Source: Alphaproteobacteria bacterium (GTDB taxonomy: Bacteria; Pseudomonadota; Alphaproteobacteria; Acetobacterales; Acetobacteraceae). Taken from it: a DNA stretch of 5,906 nucleotides. How positions within the stretch are numbered: the first letter of the stretch is position 1; each line of letters begins with the position of its first letter. The notes below the pieces were generated by a model that saw only the letters and a program-made list of their open reading frames with translations, had not been told where the DNA came from and searched no databases. The translations under genes and the position numbers were made by a program. Below, piece after piece: positions 1 to 5,906 of the stretch. Where the stretch lies: positions 1 through 5,906 of the forward strand of contig JAMFRY010000148.1 of assembly GCA_026225015.1 (NCBI GenBank), read 5' to 3'.

Positions 1-359
1 CCGGCGTCGCGCATCGCGATGAAGATTTCAGCGCCGCTGATGGTGGCAAGGATCTTGGCGCGGGCGCGGATGATACCGGCATCAGCCATCAGGCGAGCGA
101 CATCCCGATCGCCGAAACGCGCCACCTTCTCAGGGTCGAAGCCGGCGAAGGCGGCGCGGAAGGCTTGGCGGCGGTGCAGGATGGTGCGCCAGGAGAGGCC
201 GGCCTGAAAACCTTCCAGCATCAGCATCTCCCATAGCGCCCGGCTGTCATGCACAGGCACGCCCCATTCCCTATCGTGATATTCGGCCATGACCGGATCG
301 CCTTCCGCCCAGGCGCAGCGGGGTGGGGCCTTGGTCAACGCGGGTGTAAGATTTTGCAC
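1..359 (-). CDS. tag: DNA-3-methyladenine glycosylase I (Tag), N-terminal part, cut by window edge
   Basis: This gene encodes a cytoplasmic base-excision repair enzyme that removes 3-methyladenine from alkylated DNA. I translated 119 codons on the minus strand; the 3' part, probably about 70-90 codons, lies outside the window. The Tag family pattern is clear. A Cys-x-Trp segment (RCAWAEGDPVMAEYHDREWG, residues 14-33) is followed by LEGFQAGLSW (48-57), then FAGFDPEKVA and a DAGIIRARAKI segment. C15 and H28 match the first two zinc ligands of E. coli Tag (C4, H17) with identical spacing, and E49 matches the catalytic E38. The other two zinc ligands would lie beyond the edge. The start is GTG at 357-359, because the frame has no ATG before the conserved cysteine and GGAG lies 7 nt upstream. 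This gives an N-terminus about 11 residues longer than in E. coli. A TTG at 336-338 would give the usual length but has no ribosome binding site. The gene is divergent from the efflux operon. Confidence 0.95.
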   Translation of the reverse strand, partial: MQNLTPALTKAPPRCAWAEGDPVMAEYHDREWGVPVHDSRALWEMLMLEGFQAGLSWRTILHRRQAFRAAFAGFDPEKVARFGDRDVARLMADAGIIRARAKILATISGAEIFIAMRDA

Positions 360-366
360 ATCTGTA

Positions 367-370
367 CTCC
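367..370 (-). promoter_or_regulatory. Ribosome binding site of tag
   Basis: On the minus strand this reads GGAG and ends 7 nt before the GTG at 359-357. It decides the choice of this non-ATG start over the TTG seven codons further in. Confidence 0.6.
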
Positions 371-382
371 GGGAAAGCCGTG

Positions 383-411
383 ATGTTTGAGCCCCTCCGG
401 CCCTAAGTCAA
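383..411 (-). promoter_or_regulatory. Candidate promoter for tag
   Basis: Reading the minus strand, TTGACT (411-406) matches the -35 consensus at 5 of 6 positions. Seventeen bases later comes AAACAT (388-383), a poor -10 that matches at 3 of 6. The position fits a short leader before the GTG start. The -35 is convincing but the -10 is not, so this is only a candidate. Confidence 0.3.
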
Positions 412-453
412 AGGGTATTTTGCGGCTTTTTCTCAACCAGAAGAAGCACTTAC

Positions 454-483
454 TTGGCGATCTCTGCTCGCAGGCTTGCTAAT
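454..483 (+). promoter_or_regulatory. Weak candidate promoter for the efflux operon
   Basis: TTGGCG (454-459) and GCTAAT (478-483) are separated by 18 bp, and each matches the sigma-70 consensus at 4 of 6 positions. Transcription would start near 490, about 80 nt before the permease, which places the palindrome at 506-517 just downstream of the start site. TATCAT at 519-524 is another possible -10 but lacks a good -35. Neither option is strong. Confidence 0.2.
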
Positions 484-505
484 TACGCATGGCTGGGAAA
501 AGGGT

Positions 506-517
506 GACAGTACTGTC
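506..517. promoter_or_regulatory. Perfect 12-bp palindrome, possible operator
   Basis: GACAGTACTGTC is a perfect inverted repeat with no spacer, and symmetry ends exactly at its edges. It lies 54 bp upstream of the permease start, between the two divergent genes. Dimeric repressors of the TetR or MarR type often bind short palindromes in front of RND pump operons, so an operator role is plausible. No regulator is encoded in the window, and one such palindrome in about 200 bp could be chance (roughly 5%). Confidence 0.3.
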
Positions 518-555
518 GTATCATGCCATTCGACTTGCCGTAGGCGCATGTTTCC

Positions 556-561
556 GGAGAG
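556..561 (+). promoter_or_regulatory. Ribosome binding site of the RND permease gene
   Basis: GGAGAG lies 9 nt before the ATG at 571. It supports this start, which also gives the short cytoplasmic N-terminus directly followed by membrane segment 1 that is usual for RND permeases. Confidence 0.6.
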
Positions 562-570
562 TTTCCTCTC

Positions 571-3500
571 ATGATCTGGCTCGTTCGTGTCGCGCTGTCG
601 CGGCCGTACACGTTCATTGTGTTGGCGCTCGGCATCCTCATCGTCGGCCCGCTGGCGGCGTTGACGATGCCTACCGACATCTTCCCCGCCATCCGCATCC
701 CGGTGATCGGGGTGGCATGGACGTTTACCGGCCTGTCTCCGGACCAGATGGCCGGCCGTATCATCACGCCTTATGAGCGTGTGCTGACCACCACCGTCGA
801 TAACATCGAGCATACCGAAAGCACCTCCTATCCCGGCATGGGGATCGTGAAAATCTACTTCCAGCCGGATGTGGATATCCGCACCGCCACCGCGCAGGTG
901 ACTTCCATTTCCCAAACTCTGCTCAAGCAATTGCCGCCCGGCATCACGCCGCCGCTGATCCTGAACTATGACGCCTCGACCGTGCCGGTGATCCAGGTCA
1001 CCACCTCGGGCCAGGACCTGACGGAGCAGCGCATCCTGGACCTGACACAAAATTTCATGCGCCCGGCGCTCACCACCATTCCCGGCACCGCGATTCCCTA
1101 TTCCTATGGCGGCAAGGTCCGGCAGGTTCAGGTGGATTTAGACCCGCAGGCCCTGCAGGCAAAAGGGCTATCCGCGCAGGATGTCGGCATCGCGATCGCC
1201 AATCAAAACCAGATCCTCCCCGCCGGCACAGTGAAAATCGGCGCCTACCAGTACAACGTGAACCTTAACGACGCGGCGCCGACGATTGCCGACTTGAACG
1301 ATCTGCCGGTTAAGACCATTAACGGCACCACCATTTATATCCGCGATATAGGCAATGTGCGTGACGGCTACCCGCCGCAGCAGAGCATCGTGCATGTGAA
1401 TGGCAGCCGCGCGGTGCTCACCTCGGTCCTGAAAACCGGCTCCGGTTCCACTTTGGCGGTGGTGCAGGGGGTGAAGGATGCAATCCCCGAGATCGAGGAG
1501 ACCATGCCGCCCGACTTCAAGATCACGCTGATCAATGATCAGTCGATTTTCGTGAAGGCCGCGATTTCCGGCGTGATCCGCGAAGGGCTGATCGCCGCGG
1601 CGCTGACTAGCCTGATGATCCTGCTGTTTCTTGGCAGTTGGCGCTCGACCGTGATTATCGCCACCTCGATCCCGCTGGCAATTTTAAGCTCGGTGGCAGC
1701 ACTCGCATCCATCGGCCAGACGCTGAACATCATGACATTGGGCGGTCTCGCGCTCGCGGTCGGGATTCTGGTGGATGACGGCACGGTGACGATCGAGAAC
1801 ATCAATTATCACCTTGAGCAGGGCAAGGACGTTCGAGCCGCAATAATGGATGGTGCCGCACAAATCGTCACCCCGGCTTTCGTCTCCATGCTCTGCATTT
1901 GCATCGTCTTCATCCCGATGTTCGCCCTGAGAGGCGTCGCCGGCTATCTGTTCCAGCCGCTGGCCGAAGCGGTGGTGTTCGCGATGGTGGCCTCCTTCCT
2001 CCTGTCGCGCACGCTGGTGCCGACTCTGGCCGCATATCTGCTGCGGCCGCATGACGCGCAGGCCCGGTCCGAACAAGCTTCCCGGAATCCGCTGGCACGG
2101 TTTCAGCAAGTGTTTGAGCGGCGGTTCGAGCGCTTTCGCGAAGGCTATCGCAACCTGCTGGCCATGGCGCTCGCGTATCGCGGCATTTTCGTCATTGGGT
2201 TTTTGCTGATCGCCTTTGGTTCATTCGGGCTATATCCGTTTCTCGGCGCGAATTTCTTCCCCTCGGTCGATGCCGGGCAGATCCAGCTGCATGTGCGCCC
2301 GCCGGTCGGCACACGGATCGAGGACGCCTCGGCGATGTTCGGGGAGATCGAGAAAACGATCCGTGACATTATTCCGTCCGCCGATCTCGGCACCATCGTC
2401 GATAATATCGGCCTGCCGGTCAGCTCGATCAACACGATCTACAGCAATAACGGCATGATCGGCTATCAGGACGGGGATATTTTCATCAGCCTGAACCAGG
2501 GCCATCGCCCGACCGCGGATTACGTGCGGCAATTGCGCCGCCGCCTGCCCGAAGCGTTTCCCAGCGCCACCTTCTCCTTCCTGCCGGCCGATATCGTAAG
2601 CCAGATTTTGAATTTCGGCTCACCGGCGCCGATCGACGTACAGGTGATCGGCCAGAACCATGCCGGCAATCAGGCCTACGCCATCACCTTGCTGCGCCGG
2701 CTGCGGACCATCCCCGGCATTGCCGATGTGCGCATCCAGCAATCCAGCGATAACCCTCAGCTCAATGTCGATGTTGATCGCTCGCGCATCGCGCAGCTTG
2801 GCCTGACCGAACTGAATGTCACCAACGGGCTGGATACCGCTTTGGCCGGCACATCGCAGACCGCGCCGACCTACTGGCTGGACCCTTCCAGCGGCGTCAC
2901 CTACCCGATCGTGGCGCAGATGCCGGAATACCGGGTGGACACGCTCTCCGACCTGGCCAACGTGCCCGTTACCGGCGGCGCCGGCGGCCTGCAGGTGCTG
3001 GGCGGACTGGCGAAATTCTCCCGCACGGAGACGGATGCGGTGGTCAACCATTACAACATCAAGCCGGTGATCGATATTTACGCGACCGCGCAGGACCGCG
3101 ATTTGGGCGGGGTGGCAAGCGATGTGCAGAAAAATATCACCGCCACGGCGAAGTTGCTGCCAAAGGCCACCCATGTGGTGCTGCGCGGCCAGGTGGCGAC
3201 CATGAACCTGGCGTTCAGCAATCTGTTTCTCGGCCTGCTCGGCGCCATCGTGCTGATCTATTTGCTGATCGTGGTGAATTTTCAGTCCTGGCTGGACCCG
3301 TTCATCATCATCACCGCCTTGCCGGCCGCCCTGGCGGGGATTTTGTGGATGCTGTTCGCCACCGGCACCACGCTCTCGGTTCCGGCGTTGACGGGCGCCA
3401 TCATGTGCATGGGGGTGGCGACGGCCAATTCGATCCTGGTGGTGAGTTTCGCCCGCGAGCGTTTGGCAGCCGGCGCCACCGCCGCGGTTGCCGCGGTCGA

Positions 3501-3786
3501 GGCCGGCGTGACCCGCTTCCGGCCCGTGCTGATGACGGCGCTGGCGATGATCATCGGCATGTCGCCAATGGCGCTGGGCCTGGGCGAAGGCGGCGAGCAG
3601 AACGCGCCGCTCGGCCGCGCGGTGATCGGCGGGCTGATTTTTGCGACCGCAGCCACCTTGATGTTCGTGCCGGTGGTTTTCAGCATCCTGCATGGAAACG
3701 ATGCCAGGAGAACCAGAGATAATCCCCAAAATGACCTTGGCGAAGGGCAAAGCGCCGCGCCGCGGATTGGAGCCGCTCATGGATAG
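571..3786 (+). CDS. RND-family efflux permease (AcrB-like inner-membrane proton-driven transporter)
   Basis: This is the inner-membrane pump of a tripartite efflux system, exporting an unknown substrate in exchange for protons. Its 1071 residues fit the usual RND length of about 1030-1070. The order is membrane segment 1 (about 10-32), a large periplasmic domain (33-330), segments 2-6 (about 335-490), segment 7 (538-556), a second periplasmic domain (557-875) and segments 8-12 (878-1040). Segment 4 contains VGILVDDG with D402 and D403, the paired aspartates of drug-type RND pumps (AcrB D407/D408); heavy-metal CzcA-type pumps differ here. R982 and T989 match AcrB R971 and T978. The AcrB K940 position is alanine (A952) and the E947 position is serine (S959), so the usual relay lysine is missing. 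The tail (1041-1071) is polar and its last codons overlap the adaptor gene. The protein resembles a broad clade annotated only as efflux RND permease. The family is certain and the substrate is open. Confidence 0.97.
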   Translation: MIWLVRVALSRPYTFIVLALGILIVGPLAALTMPTDIFPAIRIPVIGVAWTFTGLSPDQMAGRIITPYERVLTTTVDNIEHTESTSYPGMGIVKIYFQPDVDIRTATAQVTSISQTLLKQLPPGITPPLILNYDASTVPVIQVTTSGQDLTEQRILDLTQNFMRPALTTIPGTAIPYSYGGKVRQVQVDLDPQALQAKGLSAQDVGIAIANQNQILPAGTVKIGAYQYNVNLNDAAPTIADLNDLPVKTINGTTIYIRDIGNVRDGYPPQQSIVHVNGSRAVLTSVLKTGSGSTLAVVQGVKDAIPEIEETMPPDFKITLINDQSIFVKAAISGVIREGLIAAALTSLMILLFLGSWRSTVIIATSIPLAILSSVAALASIGQTLNIMTLGGLALAVGILVDDGTVTIENINYHLEQGKDVRAAIMDGAAQIVTPAFVSMLCICIVFIPMFALRGVAGYLFQPLAEAVVFAMVASFLLSRTLVPTLAAYLLRPHDAQARSEQASRNPLARFQQVFERRFERFREGYRNLLAMALAYRGIFVIGFLLIAFGSFGLYPFLGANFFPSVDAGQIQLHVRPPVGTRIEDASAMFGEIEKTIRDIIPSADLGTIVDNIGLPVSSINTIYSNNGMIGYQDGDIFISLNQGHRPTADYVRQLRRRLPEAFPSATFSFLPADIVSQILNFGSPAPIDVQVIGQNHAGNQAYAITLLRRLRTIPGIADVRIQQSSDNPQLNVDVDRSRIAQLGLTELNVTNGLDTALAGTSQTAPTYWLDPSSGVTYPIVAQMPEYRVDTLSDLANVPVTGGAGGLQVLGGLAKFSRTETDAVVNHYNIKPVIDIYATAQDRDLGGVASDVQKNITATAKLLPKATHVVLRGQVATMNLAFSNLFLGLLGAIVLIYLLIVVNFQSWLDPFIIITALPAALAGILWMLFATGTTLSVPALTGAIMCMGVATANSILVVSFARERLAAGATAAVAAVEAGVTRFRPVLMTALAMIIGMSPMALGLGEGGEQNAPLGRAVIGGLIFATAATLMFVPVVFSILHGNDARRTRDNPQNDLGEGQSAAPRIGAAHG
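3769..3772 (+). promoter_or_regulatory. Ribosome binding site of the adaptor gene, inside the permease end
   Basis: GGAG lies 6 nt before the ATG at 3779, within the last codons of the permease gene. It is the reason for preferring this start over the in-frame ATGs at 3692, 3701 and 3731, and it suggests translation coupled to the permease. Confidence 0.6.
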
Positions 3787-5020
3787 ACCGCCCGTGGCAG
3801 AGCCACAAGTGAACCAGCACAGCATATCAAAAACCCCCGGCATCGAAGGTGAACAGCCCGATCCGTTGCGCTACACGGCGCCGAAACGGCTCAAGCTCGT
3901 TGGCATCATCGCATTGTGCATCTTTTTAAGTGTACTGGCCTGGGGCCTGCTCAGCCGGCTTTCCGCCAGCCATCACCTGGCTTCGTCCACCGGCAATGCG
4001 TCGATCCCGGTTGTGAGCATCATCAACCCACAAAGCAATGGCACGCCCCGCAATCTTGTCCTGCCGGGCAATGTGAGGGCCTACACCCACGCGCCGATCT
4101 ATGCGCAGGTGAGCGGCTATCTCAAGCAATGGCGTTTCGATATCGGCGCGCGGGTGAAGGCCGGCGACGTGCTGGCCGAGATCGAAACCCCGGATCTGGA
4201 CCAGCAATTGCTGCAGGCCAGGGCCAATCTCGCCAGCGCCGATGCGAATGAAGCCTTATCGCTGACCACCGCGCGGCGCTGGAACGCATTGCTGGCAAAG
4301 GATGCGGTTTCGCAACAGGATGCGGATGAGAAAAACGGCGACCTCGCCAGCAAGATCGCCGCGGTGCAGGCGGCCGAGGCCAATTTGCGGGGTCTGCAAG
4401 CCTTGCAAGCCTTTAAAAGCATTCTGGCGCCGTTCGATGGCGTGGTGACGGCGCGCAATACCGATGTCGGCGCGTTGGTCACGGTTGGCGGCGCCACGCC
4501 GCTATTCACGGTCGATGACGAGCATCGGTTGCGTATCTACGTGCAGGTGCCTCAGGTTTATTCCGCCGAGGTGAAGCCCGGCAGCAATGCAACCTTTACG
4601 GTTCCGGAATATCCAGACCGGAGTTTCCAAGCGAGCCTCAGCACGACGGCAACCGCGATCGACCCCATATCTGGAAGCTTGCTGGTCCAGTACCAGGCGG
4701 ATAATTCAACTGGCCTGCTGCATCCGGGCGATTACGCGCAGGTGCATATCGATCTACCGACAGACAGCGAGGCGGTGACGGTGCCCCCCAGCGCGCTGGT
4801 GTTCCGCGATGCCGGCATGGAGGTGGCGACGCTGGGTCCCGGGGGCCATGTCGAGATGAAAGGGGTGACGATCGGCCGGGATCTGGGCACTGTCGTCGAG
4901 ATCGCCAGCGGATTGACGCATGCGGACAAGGTCATCGACAACCCACCGGATTCGCTCGAGCAGGGCGACGTGGTTCGGGTTGCCCCATCTGATGCCAAGG
5001 GCGCAGCCACAAATGGCTGA
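3779..5020 (+). CDS. RND efflux periplasmic adaptor (membrane fusion protein, HlyD/AcrA type)
   Basis: This subunit links the inner-membrane permease to the outer-membrane channel. From ATG 3779 it has 413 residues, normal for the family; the frame stays open back to an ATG at 3692, but those starts lie deep in the permease gene. A polar cytoplasmic N-terminus (1-37) precedes one hydrophobic helix (about 39-58). There is no lipobox, so anchoring is by this uncleaved helix rather than by lipid. A first lipoyl half (about 104-138, APIYAQVSGYL then GARVKAGDVLAEIETPDLDQ) is followed by an alpha-hairpin (about 139-211), the second lipoyl half (about 215-246, ILAPFDGVVTARNTDVGALV), a beta-barrel (about 250-328) and a membrane-proximal domain (about 333-402). 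At the hairpin, R167, L171, S178 and D188 have the spacing of the TolC-docking motif of AcrA (R128, L132, S139). The gene overlaps the permease by 8 bp and the channel gene by 8 bp. Confidence 0.95.
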   Translation: MDRPPVAEPQVNQHSISKTPGIEGEQPDPLRYTAPKRLKLVGIIALCIFLSVLAWGLLSRLSASHHLASSTGNASIPVVSIINPQSNGTPRNLVLPGNVRAYTHAPIYAQVSGYLKQWRFDIGARVKAGDVLAEIETPDLDQQLLQARANLASADANEALSLTTARRWNALLAKDAVSQQDADEKNGDLASKIAAVQAAEANLRGLQALQAFKSILAPFDGVVTARNTDVGALVTVGGATPLFTVDDEHRLRIYVQVPQVYSAEVKPGSNATFTVPEYPDRSFQASLSTTATAIDPISGSLLVQYQADNSTGLLHPGDYAQVHIDLPTDSEAVTVPPSALVFRDAGMEVATLGPGGHVEMKGVTIGRDLGTVVEIASGLTHADKVIDNPPDSLEQGDVVRVAPSDAKGAATNG

Positions 5021-5906
5021 CAGGCTGCGCGGAGTTTGGCTGGCGCTGCTGGCCAGTTTGGCCGGCTGCAATCTGGCGCCAGCCTATCATAAGCCAGCTT
5101 TCACCACGCCGATCTCCTATACCGGCATGGGTCCCTGGACGCCGGCCAGCCCCGATGACGCGGCCCCCCGCGGCGATTGGTGGGTCATTTATAACGATCC
5201 GGTTTTGACAACGCTGGAAGCGCGCATCGACAGCAGCAACCCGAACCTGGCAGAAGCGCTCGCGCGCTATGACGAGGCCGTGCAGGCGTTGAACGAGGTG
5301 GCCGCGGCTGAATATCCGCTGATCGGTGTGGACGCGACAGGAACGCAGAACCGGCAATCCTATAACCGGCCGCTGCGCGAACATCAGGGGCCCGATAACT
5401 ACGAAAATGATCAAGTCACCGGCTCCTTTTCCTATGAGCTGGATTTGTGGGGCCGGGTGCGCAACCTGGTGGCGGAAGGCAAGGCGCAAGGCCAGGCAAA
5501 AGCTGCCGACGCGGCAGTGATACGCCTGAGCCTGGAGGCGCAGCTCGCCGATGCCTATTTCAGCCTACGCGGGCTGGATGCACAGGAGCAGTTGTTGAGC
5601 GATACCAGCGCCGATTATTATCGCGCGCTGCAACTCACCGAGGCGCAGCATCTCGGTGGTATCGTCTCCGGCCTGGATGTCGGCCGGGCGCAGACCCAAT
5701 ATGATTCCGCTGAGGCGCAGCTATCGGACGCGATCGCGCAGCGCGCGATTTACCTGCACGAAATCGCCAGCCTGATCGGTGTGCCCGCTGCCTCGTTCTC
5801 GCTGGCAGCTGTGCCGTCTCTGCCGGCGCCGCCGGTGGTTCCGGTGGCGGCACCATCTGATCTGCTGCAGCGCCGGCCCGATATTGCTGAGGCGGAACGG
5901 CAGGCC
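5013..5906 (+). CDS. Outer-membrane efflux channel lipoprotein (NodT/OprM type, TolC-like), N-terminal part cut by window edge
   Basis: This gene encodes the outer-membrane channel of the same pump. It reads open to the right edge with 298 codons; the family is usually 450-500 residues, so about a third is missing. Residues 1-18 form a lipoprotein signal peptide ending in the lipobox LAGC, with C19 as the lipidated cysteine. N20 at +2 is compatible with sorting to the outer membrane. NodT-family marks follow: NLAPAYHKPA after the cysteine, a WW...YNDPVLTTLEARI segment (about 56-72), long helices with NLAEALARYDEAV (78-90), the beta-strand motif SFSYELDLWGRVR (138-150), and LLQRRPDIAEAERQA (284-298), which opens the second half-repeat. 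The ATG at 5013 overlaps the adaptor stop by 8 bp. A purine-rich AAGGG (4997-5001) is a weak ribosome site 11 nt upstream, so translation probably depends on ribosomes finishing the adaptor. Confidence 0.93.
   Translation, partial: MADRLRGVWLALLASLAGCNLAPAYHKPAFTTPISYTGMGPWTPASPDDAAPRGDWWVIYNDPVLTTLEARIDSSNPNLAEALARYDEAVQALNEVAAAEYPLIGVDATGTQNRQSYNRPLREHQGPDNYENDQVTGSFSYELDLWGRVRNLVAEGKAQGQAKAADAAVIRLSLEAQLADAYFSLRGLDAQEQLLSDTSADYYRALQLTEAQHLGGIVSGLDVGRAQTQYDSAEAQLSDAIAQRAIYLHEIASLIGVPAASFSLAAVPSLPAPPVVPVAAPSDLLQRRPDIAEAERQA

Noticed and set aside
401..430. Possible terminator: CCCT/AGGG stem with 7-nt loop followed by T-rich sequence
   Set aside because: The stem is only 4 bp and no gene ends nearby: the region lies between two divergent starts, so a terminator has nothing to act on.
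548..574. Eight-codon leader frame (MFPESFLS) whose TGA overlaps the permease ATG as ATGA
   Set aside because: The arrangement would suit translational coupling, but there is no proper ribosome site before it, and so short a frame is expected by chance.
489..776. 95-codon plus-strand frame starting upstream of the permease
   Set aside because: It overlaps the permease start in another frame, has no ribosome binding site, and its sequence beyond 571 is a frame-shifted reading of the permease.
433..1050. 205-codon minus-strand open frame across the intergenic region and permease start
   Set aside because: Most of it is antisense to the permease N-terminal region, its composition is that of a shadow frame, and no protein family is recognisable.
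3692..3778. Longer adaptor with start at ATG 3692, 3701 or 3731
   Set aside because: These would add up to 29 residues encoded within the permease gene. The ATG at 3779 has a well-placed GGAG and an overlap matching the next junction.
571..3786. Heavy-metal (CzcA/CusA) type pump
   Set aside because: Segment 4 has the VDDG aspartate pair of drug-type pumps, and the metal-binding methionine clusters typical of CusA were not seen, so a metal role is not supported.
2620..3843. 407-codon open frame on the minus strand, antisense to the end of the permease gene
   Set aside because: It lies almost wholly opposite a certain RND permease gene. Its product is rich in His, Gln, Arg and Gly with no recognisable domain, as expected of an antisense shadow in GC-rich coding DNA.

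Overview
The window looks like chromosomal DNA from a GC-rich Gram-negative bacterium, most likely an alphaproteobacterium. The Acetobacteraceae are a reasonable guess from protein style and gene order, but this is an inference without any database search. It carries the start of a DNA repair gene on the minus strand and, divergent from it, most of a tripartite RND efflux operon on the plus strand.

Layout. Bases 1-359 (minus) hold the first 119 codons of tag, DNA-3-methyladenine glycosylase I, cut by the left edge. Bases 360-570 are a 211-bp divergent intergenic region with ribosome binding sites for both directions, weak promoter candidates and one perfect 12-bp palindrome that could be an operator. 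Bases 571-3786 encode a complete inner-membrane RND permease of 1071 residues. Bases 3779-5020 encode the periplasmic adaptor (membrane fusion protein, 413 residues from the preferred start). Bases 5013-5906 encode the first 298 residues of a NodT-type outer-membrane lipoprotein channel, cut by the right edge. Both junctions inside the operon overlap by exactly 8 bp, so the three genes are almost certainly co-transcribed and translationally coupled.

How the genes work together. The permease should take substrate from the periplasm or membrane and drive it out with the proton gradient. The adaptor, held in the inner membrane by an N-terminal helix, bridges to the TolC-like channel, which carries the substrate across the outer membrane. 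The adaptor carries the R-L-S-D hairpin-tip pattern used to dock on TolC-type channels, so the encoded parts match each other. The substrate cannot be read from the sequence, and no regulator gene lies in the window.

The most notable point is in the permease. It keeps the paired transmembrane aspartates of drug-exporting RND pumps (D402, D403), but the transmembrane-10 lysine of the AcrB proton relay (K940) is replaced by alanine (A952), and the nearby AcrB E947 is replaced by serine. I found no clearly novel system here. The region is a well-formed, rather ordinary efflux operon with an altered proton-relay site.
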